64,000 nucleotides of DNA from Halomonas sp. Bachu 37 (GCF_039691755.1 NZ_CP137552.1:620001-684000); one strand, 5' to 3'; numbered from the stretch's first letter, positions 1 through 9,697 are shown. Notes: generated by a model not told the origin, from the sequence alone. Numbers and translations: made by a program.

Positions 1-36
1 GATCGTGCTCAGCTCGCGGCGTCCGACCTGAAGTGA
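1..36 (+). CDS. C-terminal fragment of an upstream gene, probably pstS
   Basis: An open frame runs from the window edge to TGA at 34-36 and ends ...AASDLK. It lies directly upstream of pstC, where pstS (periplasmic phosphate-binding protein) normally sits, so pstS is the expected identity. Only eleven codons are visible, so this rests on context and not on recognisable domain sequence. Confidence 0.4.
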   Translation, partial: DRAQLAASDLK

Positions 37-60
37 CACAGTGATCTCCAGAGTGAGCGA

Positions 61-84
61 GGCCGGCAGCGTAAGCTGTCGGCC
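61..84 (+). terminator. Intercistronic hairpin before pstC
   Basis: GGCCGGCAGC-GTAA-GCTGTCGGCC forms a 10-bp stem (one G-U pair) with a GTAA tetraloop. No T-run follows. In many pst operons a structure after pstS lowers expression of the permease genes or protects the upstream mRNA; that role is inferred here. Confidence 0.45.
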
Positions 85-133
85 CGTTATGATTGAAGAT
101 AGTTCGTTATTCGGTGACGACGTGAGAGAGACG

Positions 134-1384
134 ATGCAGACCAACCAGCTTCTACTGATGTTTTGCGGTGCGTTATTGCTGCTGGGGCTGCTGGCGTTCT
201 TTGCTGGCCGTTCAAAAGCCGCTCGCTTGCGCGGCGCAGGCACGGTCATGTTTGCGCAGCCCGAGCAATATGCCTGGTTCACGGTGCTCTCCACCGCAGG
301 GCCTGCGGTACTCGTGGGGGCGCTAGGAGCGCTTGTGCTGCTGCTCCTGGGAGCAGATATTCCGACTTTGTATTTATTGGCGGCGAGTCTGGTCGTGGCG
401 GCTATAGGTTTGACGGTCAGCCTTGCCCAGGTGCGTCCTGATTTTCACGCCCGCCAGGCCATCGAACGCGTGATTCGCCTGACTCTGGCCGGGGCGGCGC
501 TGATTTCCATCTTCACCACGTTCGGCATTCTGTTCTCGATTATTTCCGAGGCGCTGCGCTTTTTTCAGATGCACAGCTTCTGGGAGTTCATTACCGGCAC
601 GACGTGGAATCCGGGAGCAAGCTTTCTAGCGTCCGCGGGTCGCGGTGACGGCAGTGGTGCCGAGTTTGGTTCGGTACCGCTGTTTGCCGGTACCTTTATG
701 ATTACCGCCATCGCCATGCTGGTGGCGGTACCCATCGGTTTGCTATCGGCAATTTACATGTCCGAGTATGCGCCGCGCAATGTGCGCACTATCGCCAAGC
801 CGGTGCTGGAAGTATTGGCGGGTATTCCCACGGTGGTCTATGGCTTTTTTGCCGCCATTACCGTCGCCCCGCTCATCGTCAATATCGCCGGCTTCTTCGG
901 GCTTGATGCGTCTTACAACAACGCCGTCGCCCCCGGCGTGGTGATGGGAGTCATGATTATCCCGTTCATCTCGTCGCTTTCCGATGATGTGATCAATTCC
1001 GTCCCCGATAGCATGCGCCAGGGATCGCTGGCCTTGGGGATGACGAAAGGGGAAACCATCCGCGATGTCGTGGTGCCGGCCGCGCTGCCGGGGATTATCT
1101 CCGCGGCGCTCCTGGGGATGTCGCGTGCGCTGGGCGAAACCATGATCGTGGTGATGGCGGCTGGCATGCGGCCCAACCTGACCGCCAACCCGCTCGAGGA
1201 CATGACCACGGTCACCGTGCGTATCGTGGCGGCCCTTACCGGCGATCAGGAGTTTGAAAGTGCCGAAACGTTATCAGCGTTTGCGCTGGGTCTGGTGCTG
1301 TTCATTGTCACGCTCTCGCTCAATCTGGTGTCTGTGCTGATGATCCGACGTTTTCGCGAAAAGTATCGCGTGAATAACCTGTAA
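134..1384 (+). CDS. pstC: Phosphate ABC transporter permease PstC
   Basis: Inner-membrane permease subunit of the high-affinity phosphate importer PstSCAB. The protein (416 aa from this ATG) has several hydrophobic segments and the PstC region EYAPRNVRTIAKP followed by VLAGIPTVVYGFF. A typical EAA-type coupling loop (GMTKGETIRDVVVPAALPGI) at about residues 300-320 contacts the ATPase. The frame is open from 41, but the stretch before MQTNQLLL is polar and unlike the family, so the ATG at 134 is preferred. It is longer than E. coli PstC, with extra N-terminal membrane segments, as in many marine gammaproteobacteria. It is followed 18 bp later by pstA, so the genes are co-transcribed. Arsenate can enter cells through such systems, which is notable beside the arsenic genes downstream. 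Confidence 0.93.
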   Translation: MQTNQLLLMFCGALLLLGLLAFFAGRSKAARLRGAGTVMFAQPEQYAWFTVLSTAGPAVLVGALGALVLLLLGADIPTLYLLAASLVVAAIGLTVSLAQVRPDFHARQAIERVIRLTLAGAALISIFTTFGILFSIISEALRFFQMHSFWEFITGTTWNPGASFLASAGRGDGSGAEFGSVPLFAGTFMITAIAMLVAVPIGLLSAIYMSEYAPRNVRTIAKPVLEVLAGIPTVVYGFFAAITVAPLIVNIAGFFGLDASYNNAVAPGVVMGVMIIPFISSLSDDVINSVPDSMRQGSLALGMTKGETIRDVVVPAALPGIISAALLGMSRALGETMIVVMAAGMRPNLTANPLEDMTTVTVRIVAALTGDQEFESAETLSAFALGLVLFIVTLSLNLVSVLMIRRFREKYRVNNL

Positions 1385-1402
1385 CGCCGAGGAACTGTTT
1401 CG

Positions 1403-2569
1403 ATGAACCACTCTTTTGATGACATCAGCCAGCAGCTCAAGCGGCGTCACCGTAAGTCCGCTCGCCTCAAATGGGTCTCGATGGGTTCGCTCGGCCTGGC
1501 GGGTCTGTTTCTGGTGTTCTTTTTCGCCGACATGTTGAGTAAAGGCCTGCCGGCTTTCCAGCAGGCTTATATATACACCGAGATCAACTATAACCAGGAG
1601 GCGGCCAGCGACGGTCGGCGAGCATTCGACGAGGAGTTGTTGCCGCTGATCAGCCGCACGGTGGTGCGAGTGATTCCGAACGAGCTGCGTAACAATCCCG
1701 ACTTGATCGGCACCAGTGAAACCCGGTGGGTACTGGCAAAAAGTGAGGTAGATCAATACCTGAAAGGGCACCGGAATCGTTTGAGTGAAGATGAGCAAGA
1801 GGCGATTGAGACTCGCGTAGAAGCCGGACAGGTCGATCTACGATTCAATACCACCTTCTTTGGCACGGGAGATTCCAAGATCGCCGGGAATGCAGGCCTC
1901 CTGTCGGCAGTGGTCGGTACCGTCATGACGATGATCGTCACGCTCGCCATCTCCTTTCCGATCGGCGTCATGACGGCGATTTACCTGGAGGAATTTGCCC
2001 CCGACAATCGCTTTACCCAGGCGATTGAAATCAACATCAATAATCTTGCTGCCATCCCTTCGATTCTGTTCGGCCTATTGGGCTTGGCGATCTTCATCAA
2101 CTTCTTCGGCGTGCCGCGCTCATCGCCCCTGGCGGGTGGTATGACGTTGGCATTGATGACGCTGCCGGTGATCATCATCGCAACGCGTACCGCCCTACGT
2201 AGCGTACCGGACTCCATCCGGCACGCCGCCTTTGGAGTCGGTTGCTCGCGCTGGCAGGTGGTGCGCGATCACGTTCTACCCTTGGCGATGCCGGGCATCA
2301 TGACCGGTTCCATTATCGGTCTCGCACAAGCGATGGGAGAAACGGCGCCGCTGATCATCGTCGGTATGGTGGCCTTTATTCCCGATGTATCGGCCTCCTT
2401 CACCCAGGCCGCCACGGTATTGCCGGCGCAGATATTTACCTGGGCAGGCGAGCCGGAACAGGCATTCGTGGAAAAAACCGCCGGCGGTATCCTGGTGCTG
2501 CTCACCATACTCATCTCACTCAACGCCTTTGCCGTTGTGTTACGCAAGAAATTCGAGCGTCGCTGGTAA
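1403..2569 (+). CDS. pstA: Phosphate ABC transporter permease PstA
   Basis: Second permease subunit of the Pst importer, 388 aa. One N-terminal membrane segment (about residues 25-47) is followed by a hydrophilic stretch of about 110 residues, presumably periplasmic, and then the permease core beginning near residue 165. The EAA loop ([20 protein letters not shown]) is near residues 275-297. The periplasmic insert makes this the long form of PstA rather than the short enterobacterial form. The ATG follows GAGGAACTG. It is spaced 18 bp from pstC and 26 bp from pstB, consistent with one operon. Confidence 0.93.
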   Translation: MNHSFDDISQQLKRRHRKSARLKWVSMGSLGLAGLFLVFFFADMLSKGLPAFQQAYIYTEINYNQEAASDGRRAFDEELLPLISRTVVRVIPNELRNNPDLIGTSETRWVLAKSEVDQYLKGHRNRLSEDEQEAIETRVEAGQVDLRFNTTFFGTGDSKIAGNAGLLSAVVGTVMTMIVTLAISFPIGVMTAIYLEEFAPDNRFTQAIEININNLAAIPSILFGLLGLAIFINFFGVPRSSPLAGGMTLALMTLPVIIIATRTALRSVPDSIRHAAFGVGCSRWQVVRDHVLPLAMPGIMTGSIIGLAQAMGETAPLIIVGMVAFIPDVSASFTQAATVLPAQIFTWAGEPEQAFVEKTAGGILVLLTILISLNAFAVVLRKKFERRW

Positions 2570-2595
2570 GCCGGGGCGTTATAGAGGAAATACTC

Positions 2596-3435
2596 ATGAA
2601 TAGCCAAGCACACGTTATGACTCAGCAGCACACTCCAGCGGTAGGGCAGCCCTACACACGTAATGATATGGCTTGCCATGACTTGAGTATCCGGGTTCGT
2701 GACTTGAACCTGTGGTATGGCAAGTCGCAGGCACTGAAAGGAATCAATATCGACCTGTTTCAGAAAAATGTCACTGCTTTGATCGGCCCGTCGGGTTGCG
2801 GTAAATCGACGTTCCTGCGTTGTCTGAACCGCATGAATGACTTGATTCCCAGTGTACGTACCGAAGGGCTGGTCGAGATGGACGGGCAGGACGTCAACGC
2901 GGCCAAAATGGATGAAGTCGCGCTACGCCGCCGGGTGGGGATGGTGTTCCAGAAGCCGAACCCGTTTCCCAAGTCGATCTACGAAAATATTGCCTACGCC
3001 CCCCGCATGCACGACCTGGTCAGTCACAAGGCCGACCAGGAAGAACTCGTCGAAAAGGCACTGCGCGACGCAGGGTTGTGGAATGAAGTCAAAGACAAGC
3101 TGCAGGAGCCGGGCACATCCCTTTCCGGTGGCCAGCAGCAGCGGCTGTGCATCGCCCGCGCAATTGCAGTGCAGCCTGATGTGATTCTGATGGATGAGCC
3201 CACATCCGCCCTCGACCCCATTTCGACGGCGACGATAGAAGACTTGATGGACAAGCTCAAAGAGCAGTTCACCATTATCACGGTGACCCACAACATGCAG
3301 CAGGCGGCACGGGTGGCGGATTACACGGCGTTCTTTCATCTGGGAGAGATCATCGAGTACAACGACACCAAGGTGATGTTCTCGACGCCAGCGCAGAAGA
3401 AAACCGAAGATTATATATCGGGACGCTATGGTTAA
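2596..3435 (+). CDS. pstB: Phosphate ABC transporter ATP-binding protein PstB
   Basis: ATPase that powers phosphate import. The protein (279 aa) has Walker [10 protein letters not shown] at residues 64-72, the ABC signature LSGGQ at 176-180 and Walker B VILMDEP at 196-202, followed by an H-loop histidine in VTHNM. The motif [19 protein letters not shown] is characteristic of PstB. The frame extends upstream in pstA's shadow, but the ATG at 2596 follows GAGGAAA and gives the family's normal length. PhoU, often next, is absent; a terminator follows. Confidence 0.95.
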   Translation: MNSQAHVMTQQHTPAVGQPYTRNDMACHDLSIRVRDLNLWYGKSQALKGINIDLFQKNVTALIGPSGCGKSTFLRCLNRMNDLIPSVRTEGLVEMDGQDVNAAKMDEVALRRRVGMVFQKPNPFPKSIYENIAYAPRMHDLVSHKADQEELVEKALRDAGLWNEVKDKLQEPGTSLSGGQQQRLCIARAIAVQPDVILMDEPTSALDPISTATIEDLMDKLKEQFTIITVTHNMQQAARVADYTAFFHLGEIIEYNDTKVMFSTPAQKKTEDYISGRYG

Positions 3436-3450
3436 GCGAGGCTTTCCCCG

Positions 3451-3496
3451 CAGGCCTGCCGCAAGCGGGTAGGCCTGTTTATCTGCGCATTTTTTT
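3451..3496 (+). terminator. Rho-independent terminator of pstCAB
   Basis: CAGGCCTGCC and GGGTAGGCCTG pair around a short loop, followed by TTTATC and a run of seven T (3490-3496). It separates the pst operon from the arsenic operon. Confidence 0.75.
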
Positions 3497-3504
3497 AAGC
3501 ACTA

Positions 3505-3524
3505 ATATATGTTTTTCCATATAT
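3505..3524 (+). promoter_or_regulatory. Candidate ArsR operator, gap-arsJ-arsR promoter
   Basis: Perfect inverted repeat ATATATG-N6-CATATAT, 40 bp before the GAPDH ATG. An identical pair of arms with the same 6-bp gap occurs upstream of acr3 at 9766-9785. ArsR-family repressors bind short AT-rich palindromes overlapping promoters, so ArsR encoded at 5886 is the likely ligand. The repetition of the site is seen directly; the binding protein is inferred. Confidence 0.75.
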
Positions 3525-3564
3525 AGAAATTATGCTTTATTCGATGGATAACAAGGAGTCTGCC

Positions 3565-4596
3565 ATGTCACTTCTTATTGGAATCAACGGCTTCGGCCGT
3601 ATGGGGCGGCTGACACTGCGTAGCCTGTGGCCGCAGGTCGAGAAAGGTGAGGTAGAGTTCGTGCGGATCAATGATCCCGGCGGCGACGCGGCAACTTTTG
3701 CCCATCTGCTGGAGTTCGATTCGGTACATGGCCGCTGGACCCCGGGGCAGGGTGTCAGGGTTGACGACGATCGACTGGTGATCGATGGGCGCTCCATTGC
3801 GTTTAGCGCCAATAAGGAGATCGAGGCCGGAGATTGGGCCGGCTGTGATGTAGTGATCGAATGTACCGGCAAGATGAAGACGACTGAGAAGCTGCAGGCG
3901 TATCTCGATCAAGGCGTTGATCGCGTGGTGGTCAGCGCCCCAGTGAAAGAGGACGGCGTGCTGAACGTGGTCATAGGTGTGAACGATCACCTTTACGATC
4001 CTGCGAAGCATCGTATCGTCACCGCCGCTAGCTGTACCACCAACTGTCTGGCACCGGTGGTCAAGGTGATCCTCGAGACGTTCGGCATCCGTCACGGCTC
4101 GATGACCACCATACACAACATCACCAATACCCAGTCGATCCTCGATACTCCGCACAAGGATCTGCGCCGGGCACGGGCCAACAGCATGAGCCTGATTCCT
4201 ACCACCACGGGGTCGGCCAAGGCAATCACGGCGATCTTTCCTTCGCTCGAGGGCAAGATCAACGGCCATGCCATTCGCGTGCCGCTGTTGAACGCGTCCT
4301 TGACCGACATGGTCTTCGAGCTCGAACGCGACGTGACCGTAGAAGAGGTCAATGCAGCCTTGAAAGCCGCTGCCGAGGGGCCGCTTGTGGGCATCCTAGG
4401 CTATGAAGAGCGTCCGCTGGTCTCCATTGATTACCGCACCGATCCGCGCAGCTCGATTATCGATGCACTCTCAACGATGGTAATCAATGGCACCCAGCTC
4501 AAACTGTATGCCTGGTACGACAATGAGTGGGGCTATGCGAATCGCACCGCTGAGCTGGCCTTGAAGGTAGGGACCGCGCAGGTGGGTCGTGGCTGA
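3565..4596 (+). CDS. gap: ArsJ-associated glyceraldehyde-3-phosphate dehydrogenase
   Basis: GAPDH family protein, 343 aa. The N-terminal NAD fold begins INGFGRMGR and the catalytic motif SCTTNCLAP places the active cysteine at residue 157. In arsenic islands this paralogue is known to use arsenate in place of phosphate, making unstable 1-arseno-3-phosphoglycerate that ArsJ exports. The downstream overlapping arsJ gene and the ArsR-type operator support this role over a glycolytic one. The frame is open from 3532, but ATG 3565 follows AAGGAG at the right distance and matches the family N-terminus. The arsJ GTG start overlaps this gene's last codons by 8 nt, suggesting translational coupling. 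Confidence 0.93.
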   Translation: MSLLIGINGFGRMGRLTLRSLWPQVEKGEVEFVRINDPGGDAATFAHLLEFDSVHGRWTPGQGVRVDDDRLVIDGRSIAFSANKEIEAGDWAGCDVVIECTGKMKTTEKLQAYLDQGVDRVVVSAPVKEDGVLNVVIGVNDHLYDPAKHRIVTAASCTTNCLAPVVKVILETFGIRHGSMTTIHNITNTQSILDTPHKDLRRARANSMSLIPTTTGSAKAITAIFPSLEGKINGHAIRVPLLNASLTDMVFELERDVTVEEVNAALKAAAEGPLVGILGYEERPLVSIDYRTDPRSSIIDALSTMVINGTQLKLYAWYDNEWGYANRTAELALKVGTAQVGRG

Positions 4597-5812
4597 TTCG
4601 CTTGCCATACGCCTCAAGAAACTGCCCTTCGAGGTTCGCCAGTACCTGCTGATTACCGGCAACTACTGGGCGTTTACCCTGACCGATGGTGCGCTGCGCA
4701 TGCTGGTGGTGCTGTACTTCCATCAGCTGGGCTATTCGCCGCTTGAAGTGGCCATGCTGTTTCTGTTTTACGAGGCCTTTGGGGTAGTGACCAACCTGGT
4801 GGGCGGCTGGCTCGGTGCCAGGTTGGGGCTCAATCGCACCATGAACATGGGGTTGGGGCTGCAGATCGTGGCGCTTGGTATGTTGCTGGTGCCGGCGGGC
4901 ATGCTTACCGTGGCCTGGGTGATGGCTGCCCAGGCGCTGTCGGGCATCGCCAAGGATCTCAACAAGATGAGTGCCAAGAGTGCGGTCAAGGTGCTGGTGC
5001 CCAGCGATAGCGTCAATGCCCAGGGCGCGCTTTACCATTGGGTCGCGATGCTCACCGGCTCGAAAAACGCGCTCAAGGGATTGGGCTTCTTTCTGGGCGG
5101 TTTACTGCTGAGCCTTATTGGCTTCCAAGGCGCTGTGTTGGCCATGGCGCTTATGCTGGCCTTTGTGCTTGGCCTCTCATTGTGGCGCCTGCGTGCGGAT
5201 ATTGGGCGACAAAAAGTAAAACCCAAGTTTTCGGAAGTGTTTTCTAAATCCCGCGCCATCAACGTGCTTTCGGCGGCGCGTTTGTGTCTATTCGCTTCCC
5301 GGGATGTCTGGTTTGTGGTCGCCTTACCGGTCTTTTTGTACGACCAGCACGGCTGGAGCCACTGGACGGTAGGTGGGCTATTGGCTATCTGGGTGATCGG
5401 CTATGGCGGCGTCCAGACCCAGGCGCCCAAGCTGACACGGCTGTTGCATGGCGGGGCAAGGGCAGTCACTGCGGGTTGGGCGTCGGCTCTTGCCGTGCTG
5501 GCAATCCTGCTGGCGTTACTGCCGTTGGTACAGGTGGGCTGGTTGGTGGCGGGCTTGCTGGCCTTTGGCGTGCTGTTTGCGATCAACTCCAGCTGGCACA
5601 GTTACTTGATTGTGCATTACGCTCGTGCCGACGGCGTTTCCATGGATGTGGGTTTCTACTATATGGCCAACGCCATGGGGCGCTTGCTCGGTACTTTGCT
5701 ATCGGGTTGGCTGTATATGGCCTACGGGCTTTCAGCCTGTCTCTGGGTAGCGTCAGCCCTGGTGGCGGCGAGTGCTTGTATGGCGCTGGCATTGCCGCGG
5801 CAGCATACGTAA
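4589..5812 (+). CDS. arsJ: Organoarsenical efflux MFS transporter ArsJ
   Basis: Major facilitator protein of 407 aa with about 10-12 hydrophobic segments. The N-terminus ([20 protein letters not shown]) and the conserved segment [16 protein letters not shown] are typical of ArsJ. Family members export 1-arseno-3-phosphoglycerate, completing a two-step arsenate detoxification started by the adjacent GAPDH. It starts with GTG inside the GAPDH stop region and is therefore likely coupled to it. It is followed 73 bp later by arsR. Confidence 0.92.
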   Translation: MADSLAIRLKKLPFEVRQYLLITGNYWAFTLTDGALRMLVVLYFHQLGYSPLEVAMLFLFYEAFGVVTNLVGGWLGARLGLNRTMNMGLGLQIVALGMLLVPAGMLTVAWVMAAQALSGIAKDLNKMSAKSAVKVLVPSDSVNAQGALYHWVAMLTGSKNALKGLGFFLGGLLLSLIGFQGAVLAMALMLAFVLGLSLWRLRADIGRQKVKPKFSEVFSKSRAINVLSAARLCLFASRDVWFVVALPVFLYDQHGWSHWTVGGLLAIWVIGYGGVQTQAPKLTRLLHGGARAVTAGWASALAVLAILLALLPLVQVGWLVAGLLAFGVLFAINSSWHSYLIVHYARADGVSMDVGFYYMANAMGRLLGTLLSGWLYMAYGLSACLWVASALVAASACMALALPRQHT

Positions 5813-5885
5813 CGGTGCGGGCCAGACACATAGGATGTCGATAAGGGCGTTAGGGTAGTATGTGACCCATCACTAGCGAACAAAA

Positions 5886-6251
5886 ATGGAGAATCCCTTG
5901 TTTTCACTGGATACCGTTCGCGTCTTCAAGTGTCTGGGAGACGAGACTCGCCTGATGTTGATGCTGATGGTTCGTCATGAGGGCGAGCTCTGCGTTTGTG
6001 AGTTGACCCATGTTCTGGAAGAGTCGCAGCCCAAGGTGTCGCGTCACCTCGCCCAGCTACGCAACTGTGGGCTGCTCAATGATCGTCGCGAAGGCCAGTG
6101 GGTTTACTATGGGCTGGCGCCCGGCCTGCCCGATTGGGTTACCGCTATTTTCGATGCCGCGGCGGTGGGCGAGACGGGCCGCTTGGCTTTGCTGCAGACG
6201 CGTCTGCAGAAGATGGGCAATCGTCCCGATCGACGCCTGGCCATGTGCTGA
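5886..6251 (+). CDS. arsR: ArsR family arsenical-responsive repressor
   Basis: Small winged-helix repressor, 121 aa. The motif ELCVCEL puts cysteines at 36 and 38 in the region that binds As(III) in E. coli ArsR, and the recognition-helix region reads SQPKVSRHLAQLR. It should dissociate from DNA when arsenite binds. The ATG has no clear Shine-Dalgarno sequence. A TTG four codons later (5898) has GGAG six bases upstream, so the true start may be MFSLDTVRVF. It sits third in the operon it probably controls, which gives autoregulation. Confidence 0.92.
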   Translation: MENPLFSLDTVRVFKCLGDETRLMLMLMVRHEGELCVCELTHVLEESQPKVSRHLAQLRNCGLLNDRREGQWVYYGLAPGLPDWVTAIFDAAAVGETGRLALLQTRLQKMGNRPDRRLAMC

Positions 6252-6327
6252 GGTAAGGCTCTGGCATTATAGCCCATGCTGGCCGTAAGAGCAGTGATGC
6301 CCAAGGACATATCTAGGGAGCCAAGCC

Positions 6328-7551
6328 ATGACGCAACAGACGGTGACCGAGACGACAGGACGTGTCGGAGAAGTCTTCAAGGCCTTTCTCCTGCTGGGAT
6401 TGACCTCTTTCGGTGGCCCCATCGCGCATCTAGGCTATTTTCGCACCGAGTTCGTGGAGCGTCGTCGCTGGCTCTCCGATCAGGCCTATGCCGACTTGGT
6501 AGCGCTTTGTCAGTTTCTGCCGGGACCAGCCAGCAGTCAGGTGGGCTTTGCTCTGGGCCTGATGCGGGCTGGCGCCTGGGGGGCCGCGGCGGCCTGGACG
6601 GCTTTCACCCTGCCTTCTGCCATCGTGCTAGTGCTGTTCGCCTATTGGGCGACAATGATGGAGGGAGCTATCAGCAGTGGCCTCATCCATGGCCTGAAGA
6701 CCGTGGCGGTAGCGATCGTCGCGCATGCCGTATGGGGCATGGCCCGGACCCTCTGCCCCGATCTCCCGCGGGCCGCCATAGCGCTTGTGGCGGTGTGGAT
6801 TGTGGTTATGTTGAGCGGACCACTGGGCCAGGTGACAGCCATCCTGGTAGGCGCGCTGGCCGGCATGATCTGTTGTCGTGCCAGAGCGGAAAGCCATGTG
6901 AGCCAGCAGTGCTTTCCCGTGTCCCGTACGGCTGGCAGCATCGCCCTGGGGCTGTTTCTGCTCCTGCTGGCCGTCCTGCCGCTATTGGCATGGGGAACAA
7001 CGAGCACGACGCTGAAGATTTTCGATGCCTTCTACCGTGCTGGGGCGCTGGTCTTCGGCGGAGGCCATGTGGTGCTGCCGCTGTTGGAAGTGGAAGTGGT
7101 GCAGACTGGCTGGGTCAGTTCGGATGCCTTCTTGACCGGTTATGGTGCCGCCCAGGCGGTGCCGGGGCCGCTGTTCACTTTCGCCGCCTACCTGGGCAGC
7201 ATTCTGGAACCCGGCCCCAACGGACTGGCCGGCGCTTCTCTCGCCTTGTTGGCAATTTTCTTGCCGGGGTTCCTACTGCTGGTGGCAGTCTTGCCGTTCT
7301 GGAGTGCCTTTCGTCAGCTCAGCGGCGCCCAGGCGCTGATGCGCGGAGCCAACGCCGCTGTGGTGGGGATACTCGGCGCCGCGCTTTACCAGCCGGTATG
7401 GACCAGTGCCATTCTCGGCCCTTACGACTTCGCCCTGGCATTGACGGGCTTCGTGCTGTTGACCGTTTGGAAATGGCCGGCCTGGGCTGTTGTGGTGATA
7501 GTGAGCTCGGGTGGACTCCTGCTCAGCTTGTTCACAGCGGCCACACTTTGA
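6328..7551 (+). CDS. chrA: Chromate efflux transporter ChrA
   Basis: Bidomain CHR family transporter, 407 aa, exporting chromate. Both halves carry the duplicated family motifs: FGGPIAHLGYFR...QFLPGPASSQ in the first and FGGGHVVLPLLE...QAVPGPLFTFAAYLG in the second. The rest is a series of hydrophobic helices. It lies 76 bp behind arsR on the same strand and may be read from the arsenic promoter; no dedicated chrB-type regulator is present. Confidence 0.92.
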   Translation: MTQQTVTETTGRVGEVFKAFLLLGLTSFGGPIAHLGYFRTEFVERRRWLSDQAYADLVALCQFLPGPASSQVGFALGLMRAGAWGAAAAWTAFTLPSAIVLVLFAYWATMMEGAISSGLIHGLKTVAVAIVAHAVWGMARTLCPDLPRAAIALVAVWIVVMLSGPLGQVTAILVGALAGMICCRARAESHVSQQCFPVSRTAGSIALGLFLLLLAVLPLLAWGTTSTTLKIFDAFYRAGALVFGGGHVVLPLLEVEVVQTGWVSSDAFLTGYGAAQAVPGPLFTFAAYLGSILEPGPNGLAGASLALLAIFLPGFLLLVAVLPFWSAFRQLSGAQALMRGANAAVVGILGAALYQPVWTSAILGPYDFALALTGFVLLTVWKWPAWAVVVIVSSGGLLLSLFTAATL

Positions 7552-7662
7552 GAAGGCAAAGGGCGACTCGCAAACCGATCGAGATGGCAGTATCTGTCGA
7601 TGCAGCAGTGCTATATGATCCATGCGCCGCTTCACGTGGCGTACCTGGAGAATATACAAGAC

Positions 7663-8265
7663 ATGAGCCTCGCCAACCTGTTACTCGCTCTGCCTGGCCA
7701 TTTAGAGCATCAACGTCCCACGCTTGGAGACATCTTGAGGGTCCTCGAAGAGCGTGCGATTGCCCTGATACTGTTGCTCTTTGCCATTCCTGCTATCGTG
7801 CCGACGCCAGGTGTTCCGGCCGGCATGGTATTCGGGACGGCACTTGCCTTCATCGGTCTTCAAATGGCGCTGGGTACCAAGCGTATTCGGTTGCCACCAG
7901 GGGTTGCCCGGCTGCGTATCGGTCGTGAACAGCTGGAACGGATTCTGCGAAAGGCGGCCCCTCACATTGAAAGGCTCGAGCGACGCCTGGGGGAGCGGCT
8001 GGAGAAACTTGTCTCACCGATAGCCATTCGTTGGATTGGGCTTGTAGTACTCATCATGGCCTTGCTGATCGCCCTCCCGATTCCGTTCGGGAACACGCTC
8101 CCGGGCCTGGCGGTGCTGGTTCTTGCTCTTGGACTCGCCCAGCGTGACGGCATTGCCGTCGTCGCCGGGCTGGGCCTGGCCCTCGTGGCCGCTATTGTCT
8201 CTACGGCACTTATCGGTGGAAGCTGGTGGCTGATCGACGGTTACCTAGAGGGTGTGCCAGCTTAG
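7663..8265 (+). CDS. ExoD family membrane protein
   Basis: About 200 aa with the ExoD pattern: RPTLGDILRVLEERAIALILLLFAIP near the N-terminus, PTPGVPAGMVFG, then a charged amphipathic section (LERILRKAAPHIERLERR) and C-terminal hydrophobic helices. ExoD was named for an effect on exopolysaccharide synthesis in rhizobia; its molecular activity is unknown. The frame opens at 7600, but ATG 7663 gives the usual start MSLANLLL; the Shine-Dalgarno evidence is weak. It lies 111 bp behind chrA at the end of the metal-resistance operon, an unusual place, and might be co-transcribed. Confidence 0.82.
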   Translation: MSLANLLLALPGHLEHQRPTLGDILRVLEERAIALILLLFAIPAIVPTPGVPAGMVFGTALAFIGLQMALGTKRIRLPPGVARLRIGREQLERILRKAAPHIERLERRLGERLEKLVSPIAIRWIGLVVLIMALLIALPIPFGNTLPGLAVLVLALGLAQRDGIAVVAGLGLALVAAIVSTALIGGSWWLIDGYLEGVPA

Positions 8266-8326
8266 CCAAGCAAATCTCCCAGGCGGATTCGATGCAGGGC
8301 ACCGTGTCTTTCGTAAGCGTCATGCG

Positions 8327-8620
8327 TTATTTCCCCTGAGCATAGGGCGAAGCGCCATGTACGAACAGCGACCTGAAGCCTAGAAAACCTTCGATGTCGA
8401 GGACGAGCCCTTGGCCGAGCAGCGATGGTTCGATGAACAGTGTCAGACCATCCTGCTCCAGGCGCCGATAAAGTGTCGGTTCATCGGGAGTCCTAGCCTC
8501 GGCTACCGCGACATTGGCGCCGCCGCCACAGCAGCCGTGGCGTGGCGAAAGCCGCATCGTTGCCACGCCGCCTTTCTTGTTCAGCCACTCGCGGGCCCGC
8601 GCCGTGACTTCGATGCCCAT
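8327..8620 (-). CDS. CC/Se-motif small protein, partner of Acr3
   Basis: Protein of 97 aa with adjacent cysteines at residues 30-31 in RHGCCGGG. It matches my memory of the CC/Se motif (seleno)protein family, in which one cysteine can be selenocysteine; both positions are cysteine codons here. The ATG starts three bases after the acr3 stop codon (TAA GCC ATG), so the two are translationally coupled. Function is not established. A vicinal dithiol next to an arsenite exporter suggests As(III) binding, transfer or redox chemistry, which is inference. No signal peptide or membrane segment is visible. Confidence 0.8.
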   Translation of the reverse strand: MGIEVTARAREWLNKKGGVATMRLSPRHGCCGGGANVAVAEARTPDEPTLYRRLEQDGLTLFIEPSLLGQGLVLDIEGFLGFRSLFVHGASPYAQGK

Positions 8621-8623
8621 GGC

Positions 8624-9697
8624 TTAGCCTCGCATCTCGGTGGGGAAGTACTGGCGGGTATTGTTGGCGATTCGCACCAGCGCCAGCATCAGTGGTACCT
8701 CGACCAACACGCCTACCACGGTGGCGAGCGCCGCGCCGGATTGCAGGCCGAACAAGGCGATGGCAGCCGCCACGGCCAGTTCGAAGAAGTTACTGGCGCC
8801 GATCATCGCCCCGGGGGCGGCGACGTTATGGGGCACCTTCCATGCCTTGGCCCAGCCATAGGCAATAAAGAAAATCAGGAAGGTCTGGATGATCAGCGGG
8901 ATGGCGATCAGCACGATATGCAGCGGGTTGGCAATGATCACGTCGCCCTGGAAGGCGAACAGCAGGACCAGGGTGATGATGAGTCCGATGGGCGTGATCG
9001 GCCCCACCTTCTTCATGAAGACATTGTCGTACCACTCGGTGCCACGACGGGCTATCAGGGTGCGCCGTGTAATATAGCCGGCCGCCAGCGGTATCACGAT
9101 GTAGAGCACCACCGACAGCGCTACAGTGTCCCAGGGTACCTGGATATTGGAAATGCCGAGCAGGAACACCACGATGGGCGCGAAGGCGAACAGCATGATC
9201 AAATCGTTGAGCGCCACTTGCACCAAGGTGTAGGCGGCATCGCCGCGGGTCAGGAAGCTCCAGACGAAGACCATGGCGGTACAGGGAGCGGCGCCCAGCA
9301 GGATGGCGCCGGCCAGGTATTGGCTGGCGAGTTGCTCCGGAATCAGTGGCTTGAATACCACCATCAGAAAGAACCAGGCGATGGCAAACATGGAGAAGGG
9401 CTTGATCAGCCAGTTCACCGTAGTGGTAATCACCAGACCCTTGGGCTGGCGACGCACGCCGAGCACGGCGGAAAAGTCGATCTGCGCCATCATGGGTAAG
9501 ATCATCGCCCAGATCAGAATGGCGACCGGGATCGATACTTGGGCGACTTCGAAGCGTGACAGTGTATCGGGTACTGCTGGAGCAAACTGACCGAGCAATA
9601 CCCCAGCCACGATAGCTAACGCCACCCAAAGTGACAGGTAACGCTCGAAAAGGCCCATGCCTTCGGATAATCGCTGTTTCTCGCGCTGCTGGTTCAT
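8624..9697 (-). CDS. acr3: ACR3 family arsenite efflux transporter
   Basis: Inner-membrane arsenite exporter of 357 aa with about ten hydrophobic segments. The conserved ACR3 motif GAAPCTAMVFVWS contains the essential cysteine at residue 139, and the second conserved block NDLIMLFAFAPIV follows. It removes As(III) from the cytoplasm. It is transcribed leftward from an intergenic region holding the same palindrome as the arsJ operon (9766-9785), 69 bp before the ATG, and is coupled to the CC-motif protein downstream. A 362-codon open frame on the opposite strand is only its shadow. Confidence 0.94.
   Translation of the reverse strand: MNQQREKQRLSEGMGLFERYLSLWVALAIVAGVLLGQFAPAVPDTLSRFEVAQVSIPVAILIWAMILPMMAQIDFSAVLGVRRQPKGLVITTTVNWLIKPFSMFAIAWFFLMVVFKPLIPEQLASQYLAGAILLGAAPCTAMVFVWSFLTRGDAAYTLVQVALNDLIMLFAFAPIVVFLLGISNIQVPWDTVALSVVLYIVIPLAAGYITRRTLIARRGTEWYDNVFMKKVGPITPIGLIITLVLLFAFQGDVIIANPLHIVLIAIPLIIQTFLIFFIAYGWAKAWKVPHNVAAPGAMIGASNFFELAVAAAIALFGLQSGAALATVVGVLVEVPLMLALVRIANNTRQYFPTEMRG

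Noticed and set aside
6276..7928. 550-codon open frame on plus strand
   Set aside because: It is another frame of chrA and its downstream region, and the product is Arg/Gly-rich with no membrane segments; chrA motifs lie in the other frame.
8411..9499. 362-codon open frame on plus strand
   Set aside because: It is antisense to acr3, which has clear family motifs; the translated sequence is rich in His, Gln and Gly and has no domain, typical of a shadow frame.
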